From Gilliamella sp. ESL0405 (GTDB taxonomy: Bacteria > Pseudomonadota > Gammaproteobacteria > Enterobacterales > Orbaceae): a stretch of 64,000 nucleotides of DNA. The DNA lies in contig NZ_CP048265.1 of NCBI RefSeq assembly GCF_019469205.1, positions 2,542,001-2,606,000 on the forward strand, read 5' to 3'. Below are positions 1-8,730 of the stretch, piece by piece. Position 1 is the first letter of the stretch; every line of letters starts with the position of its first letter. The notes under the pieces are model-generated. The model had not been told where the DNA came from, did not search any database, and saw only the letters and a list, made by a program, of their open reading frames with translations. The position numbers were made by a program, and so were the translations under genes.

Positions 1-888
1 GGCGGAACAGGCGCTTTACGCATCATGGCCGACTTTTTATCACGCCGCACAAAAGTAAAACGCATCTGGGTAAGCAACCCTTCATGGCCTAATCATCGCA
101 GTGTTTTCCAAACCGCCGGACTTGAAGTGCGTGAATACCGTTATTACGATGCACAAAATCATGGACTTGATTTTGCCGGATTAATGGAAGATTTAAACCT
201 TGTCACCGCTGGTGAAGCGGTACTATTTCATGGTTGTTGCCATAATCCAACCGGCATCGACCCTACACCAGAGCAGTGGCAAGCTATCTCTGAGCTAGCG
301 CTAAAAAATGGCTGGCTACCGCTATTTGATTTAGCTTATCAAGGATTTGGACAAGGGATTGAAGAAGATGTCTATGGATTGCGACTTTTTGCTAATCATC
401 ATCCTGAACTGTTGATTGCCAGCTCATATTCGAAAAACTTTGGACTTTACAATGAACGGGTTGGCGCATTTACCTTAATTGCTGCTGATGCTGAAATTGC
501 CGATCGTAGCTTTAGTCAAGTTAAAACGATTATTCGAGCCAATTACTCTAATCCGCCGGCACATGGCGCTAAAATTGTCTCTTATATTTTAAACAATGAT
601 GAACTAAAAGAAGAGTGGATCGACGAATTAACCAGTATGCGCCAACGTATACACCGTATGCGACAACTGTTTGTCAAAACACTGCAAGATAAAGGTGCCA
701 ATCAAGACTTTAGTTTTATTGCAAAACAAAACGGTATGTTTTCTTTTAGCGGACTGAGTGAAGAACAAGTACTGAAATTACGTGATAATTATGGGATTTA
801 CATTGTAAATTCCGGACGTATTAATGTTGCCGGTATGACGCTGGATAATATGTCCAGACTTTGTGAGTCGATCGTTGATGTATTATAA
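1..888 (+). CDS. aspC: aspartate aminotransferase, 3' part (5' end outside window)
   Basis: PLP-dependent class I aminotransferase that interconverts aspartate and oxaloacetate with glutamate/2-oxoglutarate in the cytoplasm. The frame is open from the first base, which encodes a GGTGALR glycine stretch typical of the cofactor-binding region, so the start codon lies upstream. Counting from the ATG at 25, the NPTG motif is near residue 74, the pyridine-binding Asp is in FDLAYQGFG near 102, the Schiff-base lysine is in [15 protein letters not shown] near 137, and a C-terminal substrate-binding Arg lies in SGRINVAGM. The [14 protein letters not shown] wording is closer to AspC than to TyrB. About three quarters of the family length is present. 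Confidence 0.9.
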   Translation, partial: GGTGALRIMADFLSRRTKVKRIWVSNPSWPNHRSVFQTAGLEVREYRYYDAQNHGLDFAGLMEDLNLVTAGEAVLFHGCCHNPTGIDPTPEQWQAISELALKNGWLPLFDLAYQGFGQGIEEDVYGLRLFANHHPELLIASSYSKNFGLYNERVGAFTLIAADAEIADRSFSQVKTIIRANYSNPPAHGAKIVSYILNNDELKEEWIDELTSMRQRIHRMRQLFVKTLQDKGANQDFSFIAKQNGMFSFSGLSEEQVLKLRDNYGIYIVNSGRINVAGMTLDNMSRLCESIVDVL

Positions 889-900
889 ACCGTAGCTAGT

Positions 901-930
901 GGCTTGATAATATTTTGATGTTATCAAGCC
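901..930. other. hairpin after aspC
   Basis: A perfect 10-bp inverted repeat (GGCTTGATAA at 901-910, TTATCAAGCC at 921-930) sits 12 bp after the aspC stop. It has no T tract, so it may be a Rho-dependent 3'-end or mRNA-stabilising hairpin rather than a classical intrinsic terminator. Confidence 0.5.
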
Positions 931-978
931 GTAAAGATTACATCCTTTAAGATGCGTTATAGTTTAAAACCATACTGG

Positions 979-1020
979 TTTTATACTTAAACGTATATGT
1001 TTTCTGAAACTTTTTGACAA
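979..1020 (+). repeat. 42-bp boundary motif of the triplication (left copy)
   Basis: This A/T-rich motif precedes the first unit of the triplicated element. Its last half (TTTCTGAAACTTTTTGACA) recurs at the start of every unit at 1001, 1458, 1912 and 2370. A degenerate version recurs within each unit about 50 bp before the junction. An inverted copy with 3 mismatches in 42 is found 60 kb away at 61695-61736. Confidence 0.8.
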
Positions 1021-2387
1021 GGTTTTTATTTCTTTAAAAATTGCGGGTTTTTAGTCCGCAGGTTTCGGACGCTGTTAATCTGTCGATATTTTCATTATGG
1101 TGTCAGCGTCCGAATTAGGGGGATTTTTTGCGAAATCCCCCTAATAACCTCCTCGCAGCACCGCCCAAAGCGGTCTTCGACTGCCCTCCGCCTTCGTTCG
1201 GTCTTAACGCACCGGCGCTGATTTGTTCCGGACAAAGCAGCGCCTCGCCAAACATCCCTGTTTGGCGTGCTAACCTCGCTCAGTTGTCGGCGCTTTGTGA
1301 AGGTGCGGTCTGGTGCATTTGTTTGCTTTTGGGAAAGGTAACGGTATGGGTTTTGGGATATTTTGGAAATATCTAAAACTTTTGTTTTTATACTGAAACG
1401 TGGGTGTTTTCTGAAAGTTCTTGTCAGGGGGTTATGTTTTTGCTTAAACACCTATATTTTCTGAAACTTTTTGACAAGGTTTTTATTTCTTTAAAAATTG
1501 CGGGTTTTTAGTCCGCAGGTTTCGGACGCTGTTAATCTGTCGATATTTTCATTATGGTGCCTGCGTCCGAATAGGGGGATTTTATGCGAAATCCCCCTAT
1601 ACCCCCTCGCAGCACCACCCAAAGCGGTCTTCGACTGCCCTCCGCCTTCGTTCGGTCTTAACGCACCGACGCTGATTTGTTCCGGACAAAGCAGCGCCTC
1701 GCCAAACATCCCTGTTTGGCGTGCTAACCTCGCTCAGTTGTCGGCGCTTTGTGAAGGTGCGGTCTGGTGCATTTGTTTGCTTTTGGGAAAGGTAACGGTA
1801 TGGGTTTTGGGATATTTTGGAAATATCTAAAACTTTTGTTTTTATACTGAAACGTGGGTGTTTTCTGAAAGTTCTTGTCAGGGGGTTGTGTTTTTGCTTA
1901 AACACCTATATTTTCTGAAACTTTTTGACAAGGTTTTTATTTCTTTAAAAATTGCGGGTTTTTAGTCCGCAGGTTTCGGACGCTGTTAATCTGTCGATAT
2001 TTTCATTTTGGTGTCTGCGTCCGAATAGGGGGATTTTTTGCGAAATCCCCCTAATAACCCCCCTCGCAGCACCACCCAAAGCGGTCTTCGACTGCCCTCC
2101 GCCTTCGTTCGGTCTTAACGCACCGGCGCTGATTTGTTCCGGACAAAGCAGCGCCTCGCCAAACATCCCTGTTTGGCGTGCTAACCTCTCTCAGTTGTCG
2201 GCGCTTTGTGAAGGTGCGGTCTGGTGCACTTGTTTGCTTTTGGGAAAGGTAACGGTATGGGTTTTGGGATATTTTGGAAATATCTAAAACTTTTGTTTTT
2301 ATACTGAAACGTGGGTGCTTTCTGAAAGTTCTTGTCAGTGATTTGTGTTTTTTGCTTAAACGCCTATATTTTCTGAAACTTTTTGAC
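1001..2387. repeat. three tandem copies of a ~456-bp GC-rich non-coding unit
   Basis: Units run 1001-1457 (457 bp), 1458-1911 (454 bp) and 1912-2369 (458 bp), followed by a truncated fourth start at 2370-2387. Each opens with TTTCTGAAACTTTTTGACA and differs from the others by only scattered substitutions and short indels. Each has an A/T-rich edge and a much more GC-rich core of about 260 bp. Each core carries a 10-bp perfect hairpin (AGGGGGATTT / AAATCCCCCT; 1117-1142 in copy 1, 1573-1598 in copy 2). Open frames exist on both strands in all copies but have no ribosome-binding sites, look compositionally arbitrary and break at copy junctions. I therefore call this a repeat, not genes. No transposase is present. 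The rest of the aspC-lyase gap holds the promoter region of the next operon. Confidence 0.9.
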
Positions 2388-2566
2388 GGACACTAACTTT
2401 TTTAAGCTTTCCGCCAGGGATTAGTTGGCTTTTTAAACAGATCCCTTCGTTAATGTTTAGAATATTCCATTTAGTTATATCCATAGGCAAACTGGTTATT
2501 AGACGATACCTCGATAATTATTAATAATTGTGCAAAAGGATAACAAGAATTATTGAGGATTGTTGG

Positions 2567-3928
2567 GTGGCTTCACATATTTTAGATTTTTTAGTTTTAG
2601 GTAATAACTTTGGTACCAGTGAAATGCGAGCGGTTTGGTCGGAACAAAATCGCTTAGAAAAGCAAGTTGAGGTGGAAGTTGCGTTAGCACAAGCGCAAGG
2701 TGAATTAGGTGTTATTCCTGCCGATGTAGCAAAAACCATTGTGAGTAAAGCCAATGCCGCTCAATTATCCCTTGAAGAAATTGCCGAACAAGCGGCTAAA
2801 GCTAAGCACTCGTTAATGTCAACCATTAACGCCCTTCAACAGCAAGTTGGTCAAGCCGGTCAGTTTATCCATTATGGCGCAACCACTCAAGATATTGTCG
2901 ATACCGCAACGGTGTTGCAGTTAAAACAATCTTTTTCCATTATTGAACGTGATACCAAGCTGGTCGCTCTTGAGTTAAAACGTTTAGCCAAACAGTATCA
3001 ATATCTACCAATGGTTGGGCGCACCCATGGTATGCAAGCGTTACCGACGACCTTTGGTTTTAAGCTGGCAGTCTGGCTTGATGAGTTTGTCCGTCATTTA
3101 CAGCGGTTAAACGAAATCAAACAACGGGTGCTCGTGGGGAATATCAGTGGCGCAATTTGTACTTATGCCTCAATCGGTAAACTGGGATCGCAAGTTGAAG
3201 AACGTGCTTTATCTCGACTAGGACTCAATACCCCCAATATTGGCTGGCAAGCAGCACGTGATCGCTTTTCCGAATATGCCTCAGTCATGGCACTTATCAG
3301 CGGCAGTTTAGGTAAAATTGGCAATGAGTTTTATAACTTAATGCGCACTGAAATTAATGAAGTGGAAGAGCCGTTTTCTGACGGTAAAATCGGTTCAACC
3401 ACCATGCCCCATAAACGCAATCCCGCAGCTTTAGAAGGCCTTGCCAGTTTAACTGCGCCTTTATTAAAAAGTGTGGCATTAATCCATGAATCGATGAAAG
3501 TTGAACATGAACGTGACGCCATGAGCTGGCGAGCGGAGTGGATCGCCCTGCCGGAAATTAACCTCTATATTTCAGCACAATTACAAACAGCGTTAGCGGT
3601 GCTTAAAGGTTTGAAAGTCAATGCCGATCGTATGTTAGCCAATTTATCTCTACAAAATGGCTTACTGCTTTCAGAAAAGGTGATGTTTGAAATAGGTAAA
3701 CGGCTAGGCAAGCAGACTGCACATCATTTGGTTTATCAATGTGCGATGCGAGCGTTTGAGCAAAATCAACCGTTTAAAACCGTGTTACTGGCCGATCCAA
3801 ATTTAAATCAAGAATTTAGCGAAGCCGAACTTGATAGCTGGCTCGATCCAATTAACTATCTTGGCTTAGCACCGGAAAAAGTCGATCAGGTTATCGATTA
3901 TGCTGAGCAAAGTGGAGTATTAGCATGA
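2567..3928 (+). CDS. adenylosuccinate lyase/fumarase-superfamily C-N lyase
   Basis: A 453-residue member of the aspartase/fumarase superfamily, which eliminates fumarate or a related enoate from succinyl-N or similar adducts. Visible signatures are HYGATTQD, the GRTHGMQ catalytic-His region, and the mobile catalytic loop GSTTMPHKRNP at about residues 276-286. I chose the GTG at 2567 because GAGGA lies about 8 bp upstream and the product begins VASHILD, as in family members. The ATG at 2528 would add 13 unconvincing residues. It is unlikely to be housekeeping purB: it shares a tightly overlapping unit with an acetyltransferase and an amino-acid importer. The real substrate is not known from sequence. 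An imino-dicarboxylate or a carboxymuconate-type compound are possibilities. Confidence 0.85.
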   Translation: MASHILDFLVLGNNFGTSEMRAVWSEQNRLEKQVEVEVALAQAQGELGVIPADVAKTIVSKANAAQLSLEEIAEQAAKAKHSLMSTINALQQQVGQAGQFIHYGATTQDIVDTATVLQLKQSFSIIERDTKLVALELKRLAKQYQYLPMVGRTHGMQALPTTFGFKLAVWLDEFVRHLQRLNEIKQRVLVGNISGAICTYASIGKLGSQVEERALSRLGLNTPNIGWQAARDRFSEYASVMALISGSLGKIGNEFYNLMRTEINEVEEPFSDGKIGSTTMPHKRNPAALEGLASLTAPLLKSVALIHESMKVEHERDAMSWRAEWIALPEINLYISAQLQTALAVLKGLKVNADRMLANLSLQNGLLLSEKVMFEIGKRLGKQTAHHLVYQCAMRAFEQNQPFKTVLLADPNLNQEFSEAELDSWLDPINYLGLAPEKVDQVIDYAEQSGVLA

Positions 3929-4458
3929 GCGTTCGCCTGATCACCCACGCCGATATTCCTGCTTATCAACGGCTGTTACATGATGCCTATCAAGCTACCA
4001 CGCAATTAGGGATCCATTTCGCTGCCGCAACGGTCACGCCAGAACAAATCGCCCGGCATATTGATTCAAATGCCGTTTATGTTTATGAAAAACAGGGGCA
4101 ATTAGTTTCAACGTTAAGCATCCGTTTTCCGTGGGGCAATAATCCCGGGCCTTATGGGTTACCGCATTTAGGTTGGTTTGCAACCTGTCAGCACTATAAA
4201 GGACAAGGTTTTGGCAATGCGCTATGGGAATTTGTTGAAAAGCAGATTTTAATTAACCAGCTAAAGTTACCCGCTGTCACCCTCGGCACGGCAGCAAATC
4301 ACCCATGGTTAGCACAGATTTATATTAAAAAAGGCTACCATGAAATTGGTCAAGCCGATTTAACCGCTGATCACACCACTATCTATTTTGAAAAAATATT
4401 TAATCATCAAAGCTACAGCGAATGGCAAAACAGGAGTACCAAAATATGCAAACCATAA
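3925..4458 (+). CDS. GNAT-family N-acetyltransferase
   Basis: A 177-residue GNAT-fold protein that would transfer an acyl group from acyl-CoA to an amine. The acetyl-CoA loop is visible as HYKGQGFGNALWEFVEKQ, corresponding to motif A (Q/R-x-x-G-x-G/A), near the middle of the protein. The start overlaps the lyase stop (ATGA, 4 bp), and its own 3' end overlaps the binding-protein gene by 13 bp, so translational coupling is likely. Within a lyase plus importer operon it may acetylate or detoxify the imported amino compound or a product. This role is inference. Confidence 0.8.
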   Translation: MSVRLITHADIPAYQRLLHDAYQATTQLGIHFAAATVTPEQIARHIDSNAVYVYEKQGQLVSTLSIRFPWGNNPGPYGLPHLGWFATCQHYKGQGFGNALWEFVEKQILINQLKLPAVTLGTAANHPWLAQIYIKKGYHEIGQADLTADHTTIYFEKIFNHQSYSEWQNRSTKICKP

Positions 4459-5231
4459 AAACCCTATGTTCGGCAGCGTTAATCGCTAGCTTAACCTTAT
4501 TAACGGCATGCGATAACCAATCGAAAACTCAAGCCCCCGAAAAGACCGTTATTAAAGTCGGTTCAACCGGTCAAAGTTATCCTAATGGTTATAAGCAGGA
4601 TGATAAATTAGTCGGTTTTGATGTGGAAGTAACACAAGCCATTGCCAACGAGTTAGGCTATCAAGTTGAATGGGTGATTGCTGAATTTGGTGGCTTAATG
4701 GGGCAGTTTGATTCGGGGCGATTAGATACCATTGCCAATGCCGTTGCCATTACGCCAGCCCGTCAAGCTAAGTATGATTTTTCCAATGCTTACAGCTTTT
4801 ATGGTAGCCAAATTGTGACACATAAAGATAATCAAACCATTAACACTCTGCCCGACTTTAACGGCAAAACTATTGCCGGCGTTTTAGGGTCAAATCATAT
4901 TAACAATCTGAAAAAAGCCTTCCCGAATAATGAGATCACCATTAAAACTTACGAAACAAGGGACGGAGCCATGTATGACACCGAATATCAGCGTGTTGAC
5001 GGTTATGTCAATTCTAAACCGATTTTACTGGCCGAAATCAAACGCAAAAATTTACCGTTTAAATTAGTCGGTGATCCAATCACTATCGAACAAGTGGCGT
5101 TCCCATTTAGTAAAGATGAGAAAGGTCAGGCACTGCGTGAAAAATTTAATCAAGCTTTAGAAAAGTTACGTGCTAATGGCACCTTGAAAAATCTATCGAT
5201 TAAATATTTTGGCGAAGATATTACCTCATGA
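4446..5231 (+). CDS. amino-acid ABC transporter substrate-binding lipoprotein
   Basis: Periplasmic solute receptor of the SBP_bac_3 (polar amino acid) family, 261 residues. The signal peptide ends in a lipobox L19-T20-A21-C22. Aspartate follows the lipidated cysteine (C22-D23), the established Lol-avoidance residue, so the lipoprotein should stay anchored in the inner membrane. Start ATG 4446 is preferred over 4422 because AGGAG sits about 8 bp upstream and the signal peptide begins there. The fold signature VGFDVEVTQAIANELGY and a following arginine-containing segment (SGRLDTIANAVAITPAR) resemble cystine/glutamine-type receptors. It overlaps the permease gene by 4 bp. The ligand is unknown. 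Confidence 0.88.
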   Translation: MQTIKTLCSAALIASLTLLTACDNQSKTQAPEKTVIKVGSTGQSYPNGYKQDDKLVGFDVEVTQAIANELGYQVEWVIAEFGGLMGQFDSGRLDTIANAVAITPARQAKYDFSNAYSFYGSQIVTHKDNQTINTLPDFNGKTIAGVLGSNHINNLKKAFPNNEITIKTYETRDGAMYDTEYQRVDGYVNSKPILLAEIKRKNLPFKLVGDPITIEQVAFPFSKDEKGQALREKFNQALEKLRANGTLKNLSIKYFGEDITS

Positions 5232-5899
5232 ATTTTAATATAGACTATTTTTTTGGCGTGTTTGGGCAGATATTACCGTATTTGCCGGTCACGCTTTTTA
5301 TTGCGATAGTCTCAATATCATTTGCCATTGTTTTAGGATTGGCTATCGCCCTGTTGCGTAATAACAAGATAATAATTGTTGATGCAATTTTTTCGCTGTT
5401 TATTTCGCTATTTCGTGGTATACCGTCGGTCGTGTTACTGTTTATTATCTATTACGGATTACCACAAATCTTTCCGGTATTAAAGCAAATGGGCGCAACC
5501 ACGGCGGCCATTATCTGCTTTAGCCTAAAATATGCAGCCTATTTAGCCGAAATCTTTCGGGCGGGTTTGGCATCGGTCGATATCGGTCAGAAAGAGGCGG
5601 GATTGACATCGGGTTTAACTATCTTTCAAGTTTATCGAGGCATAATATTGCCACAAGCAATGGTTAACGCCCTGCCCAATACCGGTAATATGTTTATCTC
5701 GTTACTTAAAGATTCATCAGTAGCTTTTTTTGTCGGTGTGCAAGAGTTACTTGCCGCAGGGAAGATGTTAACGGCCAACTCTTTTCTCTATTTTGAAACC
5801 TATTTAGCGGTGGGTATTGTCTATTGGCTTACTGTGGTCGCTTATTCGTGGCTACAAAAGCAGTTAGAACGAAAACTGACTAAGCCATATCATCGTTAA
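5228..5899 (+). CDS. amino-acid ABC transporter permease (HisM/GlnP family)
   Basis: Integral membrane subunit of 223 residues with several strongly hydrophobic segments. The cytoplasmic EAA-loop is in the form AGLTSGLTIFQVYRGIILPQ, which contacts the ATPase. It starts at an ATGA overlap with the receptor gene and ends 12 bp before the ATPase gene, whose start is preceded by AAAGGAGG. Only one permease gene is present, so the channel is presumably a homodimer. It is the translocation part of the 4.4-6.7 kb importer. Confidence 0.9.
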   Translation: MNFNIDYFFGVFGQILPYLPVTLFIAIVSISFAIVLGLAIALLRNNKIIIVDAIFSLFISLFRGIPSVVLLFIIYYGLPQIFPVLKQMGATTAAIICFSLKYAAYLAEIFRAGLASVDIGQKEAGLTSGLTIFQVYRGIILPQAMVNALPNTGNMFISLLKDSSVAFFVGVQELLAAGKMLTANSFLYFETYLAVGIVYWLTVVAYSWLQKQLERKLTKPYHR

Positions 5900-5911
5900 A
5901 GGAGGCGGATT

Positions 5912-6664
5912 ATGATTAAGGTATCAGAGCTATCAAAAAGGTTTGCCAATAATCCAGTATTAAAAGAAATTAACCTAAATGTAAAACAAGGTGAAGTGGT
6001 GGCAATTATTGGTCCGTCAGGTTCGGGAAAATCCACCTTATTGCGTTGCTTAAATTTATTAGAAAAACCCGACAGCGGCATTATCCAAATTGGCGAGGTG
6101 ACGCTTGATTGTCAGCACTATAATCACAGGCAAGAGACCGAATTGCGTAAACAGTCGGCAATGGTGTTTCAACACTATAACTTGTTTAAAAATAAAACGG
6201 CGTTAGAAAACATTACTTATCCGTTAATCGTTGGCCAAAAAATGGATAAGAAACAGGCGTTGCAACGAGGGCTGTGGTTACTTGAAAGGGTGGGCATGGT
6301 TGATTATGCCAATCAATATCCGATCACGTTATCCGGCGGGCAACAACAACGCATTGCTATCGCCAGAGCGCTGGCAGTCAGACCGAAAGTGTTGTTATTT
6401 GATGAGCCAACCTCCGCACTCGATCCGGAGCGGGTGCACGAAGTATTACAAGTGATGCTGCAACTTGCTAAAGAAAATATCACAATGATTATTGTGACGC
6501 ACGAAATGGAGTTTGCTAAATATGTGGCCGATCGGATTATCTTTATGGCTAACGGCATTATTGTTGAGGAAGGCTTAGCAAAATCAATTATCGACAATCC
6601 CCAAAATGCCTTAACCCAACGCTTTTTACGGCAATTAACGGATGATATCGATTTTCAAATTTAG
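5912..6664 (+). CDS. amino-acid ABC transporter ATPase (GlnQ-like)
   Basis: Cytoplasmic ATP-binding subunit of 250 residues. Walker A is GPSGSGKST at residues 34-42. The Q-loop lies in MVFQHYNLF, the ABC signature is LSGGQQQR, Walker B is LLFDEPTSALDP, and the switch histidine is in VTHEM. The length matches the polar-amino-acid uptake subfamily. It has a strong ribosome-binding site (AAAGGAGG). It is last in the operon; a weak hairpin (TTAACTG/CAGTTAA, 6665-6686) separates it from the convergent MmgE/PrpD gene. Confidence 0.92.
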   Translation: MIKVSELSKRFANNPVLKEINLNVKQGEVVAIIGPSGSGKSTLLRCLNLLEKPDSGIIQIGEVTLDCQHYNHRQETELRKQSAMVFQHYNLFKNKTALENITYPLIVGQKMDKKQALQRGLWLLERVGMVDYANQYPITLSGGQQQRIAIARALAVRPKVLLFDEPTSALDPERVHEVLQVMLQLAKENITMIIVTHEMEFAKYVADRIIFMANGIIVEEGLAKSIIDNPQNALTQRFLRQLTDDIDFQI

Positions 6665-6719
6665 TTAACTGTTTAACCACAGTTAATTAACCGTCAACTG
6701 AGGTAAAAACCGAGCTTGA

Positions 6720-8072
6720 TTACAGCGTCAACCAATGGCGCTGTAAAAATTGATCTAAACTTAACCCGTTTGCCAGTTGTTCAATATCGGCCAATAAGTT
6801 ATCGGTTTTTTGCTCATCCCCGACTGCTTGCAGTAGTTTTAAGCGCATCTGCTCACTGGTATAAGGATTTTGTGGTGATCCTTTAGGAAAATCAATCCGC
6901 TGTGAAAGCTTATTACCGCACAAAAATTCGATTTCAACAACCACATAGCGATTTGAGGACTTATGACAGGTATTGGCCGTTTGATAATGGCGTTGCATTT
7001 TTTGCATTAACGACACAATATTGTCAGCAATCGGCTCAGGTGAAAAACGTTCAAAATCAAGTGGATAACCTAGCAGCGTCAAGGCTAAAATATATTCCGC
7101 GGAAAACCGCCCCTGCTCACCGGTTGTCGGGGATTGGTAAATTAACGCCGCATCGCTTTTCGGAGGCGCAAAACAGAGGGTAATGTTGGCAATGTTATCC
7201 GGCTTAAATTGTTGCTGCTGATAAAGTAATTGCCCAGCATCGGCAATGTAAGCAGCCGCTGAACAATAAGAGTAGGTTTTAAACCATAGCCCGGGCTCAA
7301 CGATTTTCCACGGTTTTGCCCATTGTTGTAAGGTCAATTGCTCATTATTCTGCCCATAAATAGCTAAAAAACCGAGGTTTTCATCTAAAAAATTTTGATC
7401 GGCAGTCAAACCCGCTCTTAACCATTCAACGGTTTGCAATGCTTGTTGAGCGGCTAGCCCGGCATGTAAAAACTTAATCGGTGTCCCCATTAACAGGCGC
7501 ATGCCGGCGGCTTGAGTCGCCGCTAAAGCAAAAGCTTCGGTTAAAAACGGTTCTTGATATAAGTAGCAAATGGCGACTGTTGCGGCAATGCCGCCTAAAG
7601 TGGCCGTCGCATGCCAACCTTTTTCATAATGGTAGGGATTGACACTTTTTCCCAACAATGCCATAACTTCAATCCCGATCACATAGGCGGTTAAAAAGCG
7701 CCGGCCGTCAATATTTGTTGGTGGTTTATCTAACCGTACACTGGCAAACAGTGCAGATAAAATGACGGCTGAAGGGTGACCTCGTACATCGGCGTGGACA
7801 TCATCATAATCCAGACAGTGCGCTTGGAAACCATTAAATAGTGCCGCTTGACGAGCAGTCGCTAACTGCTTGCGACCAACCAGCCATGCTCGTTGGTGCC
7901 CGCCTTCATCGGTTAACCACGCCAGCAATTTTTGCGCATCTGCATCATTATGCGCTTGTAAGCTACTGGCAAAATAGTCAGTAACGCCGGCAATGGCTCG
8001 ACGGATAACAATGCGATCACTGATTACTGGTGTCTGTTCGATAATCTGCGCTAATTGTTGAGCTAAATTCAT
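6720..8072 (-). CDS. MmgE/PrpD family protein (dehydratase/epimerase fold)
   Basis: A 450-residue protein of the MmgE/PrpD family, which includes 2-methylcitrate dehydratase, cis-aconitate decarboxylase and iminodisuccinate epimerase. Family hallmarks visible are HCLDYDDVH...GHPSAVIL near residues 85-105, LTAYVIGIEV, HYEKGWHATATLG and the TKxLHAG-like segment PIKFLHAGLAA. It faces the lyase-ABC operon convergently, and its stop is 55 bp from the ATPase stop. The absence of prpB/prpC argues against a methylcitrate role. The pairing with a C-N lyase recalls the iminodisuccinate epimerase-lyase pair known from Agrobacterium. That functional link is inference. Confidence 0.85.
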   Translation of the reverse strand: MNLAQQLAQIIEQTPVISDRIVIRRAIAGVTDYFASSLQAHNDADAQKLLAWLTDEGGHQRAWLVGRKQLATARQAALFNGFQAHCLDYDDVHADVRGHPSAVILSALFASVRLDKPPTNIDGRRFLTAYVIGIEVMALLGKSVNPYHYEKGWHATATLGGIAATVAICYLYQEPFLTEAFALAATQAAGMRLLMGTPIKFLHAGLAAQQALQTVEWLRAGLTADQNFLDENLGFLAIYGQNNEQLTLQQWAKPWKIVEPGLWFKTYSYCSAAAYIADAGQLLYQQQQFKPDNIANITLCFAPPKSDAALIYQSPTTGEQGRFSAEYILALTLLGYPLDFERFSPEPIADNIVSLMQKMQRHYQTANTCHKSSNRYVVVEIEFLCGNKLSQRIDFPKGSPQNPYTSEQMRLKLLQAVGDEQKTDNLLADIEQLANGLSLDQFLQRHWLTL

Positions 8073-8244
8073 GGACTGTTCTCGTCATGGGTTAATGGCT
8101 GCTTATATTTTTAATAAACGCTATTTGGCTAGGTTTAATGAATCATATCACTTAATCGGTTTAGATAAATATGTTTGATCACGATTTTCTATGTTAAAAT
8201 GCTCGACCTTCGTTAATCATAATCTGATAAAGTCACCGGTTATT

Positions 8245-8730
8245 ATGTCAATTTGTTATATTGCTTTAGGTAGCAACCTTGATGATCCTTTTGCTCAAGC
8301 TAATCGTGCTATTGCAGCGTTAAAACAGTTACCTAATTCCAGCGTGTCTGCGGTGTCGCCTTTTTATCGCAGTAAACCTTTAGGGCCGCAAGATCAAAAT
8401 GATTATCTTAATGCAGTTATCAAACTGACCACCACGCTATCACCGATTGAATTACTCGATCATCTGCAAGCGATCGAAAAATCGCAAGGGCGAGTTCGTA
8501 AAGATAACCGTTGGGGCGCAAGAACGTTAGATCTCGATATTTTACTTTATGATGATTTAATCATCGACAGTGAAAGATTAACTATTCCACATTATCATAT
8601 GAAAAACCGAGAATTTGTGCTTTACCCGCTGTTTGATATCGCACCCGATCTTATTCTACCTGATAACGATAACTTGTCTGATTTAGTTTCCAAATGTTGT
8701 GAAAATGGAATAAAAAAGTGGAATAAGTAA
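8245..8730 (+). CDS. folK: 6-hydroxymethyl-7,8-dihydropterin pyrophosphokinase
   Basis: Folate-pathway enzyme (HPPK) that transfers pyrophosphate from ATP to 6-hydroxymethyl-dihydropterin. The product, 161 residues from ATG 8245, starts MSICYIALGSNL, exactly where HPPKs begin; the in-frame ATG at 8191 would add 18 residues with no homology. Conserved elements are FYRSKPLGPQDQNDYLNAV, GRVRKDNRWGARTLDLDILLY (the Mg-binding DxD) and IPHYHMKNREFVLYPL. In E. coli, folK follows pcnB downstream of dksA-gluQ. Here it precedes dksA and pcnB is absent. The other folate gene in the window, folP, is at 58.7 kb. Confidence 0.93.
   Translation: MSICYIALGSNLDDPFAQANRAIAALKQLPNSSVSAVSPFYRSKPLGPQDQNDYLNAVIKLTTTLSPIELLDHLQAIEKSQGRVRKDNRWGARTLDLDILLYDDLIIDSERLTIPHYHMKNREFVLYPLFDIAPDLILPDNDNLSDLVSKCCENGIKKWNK

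Noticed and set aside
1095-2287. Open frames of 70-118 codons on both strands inside the triplicated element, repeated in each copy.
   Set aside because: They occur on opposite strands at once, have no ribosome-binding sites, change length with every indel between copies and give arbitrary protein composition. Their repetition is explained by the DNA repeat itself.
2567-3928. Housekeeping adenylosuccinate lyase (purB).
   Set aside because: The superfamily signature fits, but the gene overlaps an acetyltransferase and importer operon and lacks purine-pathway neighbours, so a specialised lyase is more likely.
6720-8072. 2-methylcitrate dehydratase (prpD).
   Set aside because: No prpB, prpC or prpR is nearby, and the context is an amino-acid importer plus C-N lyase.
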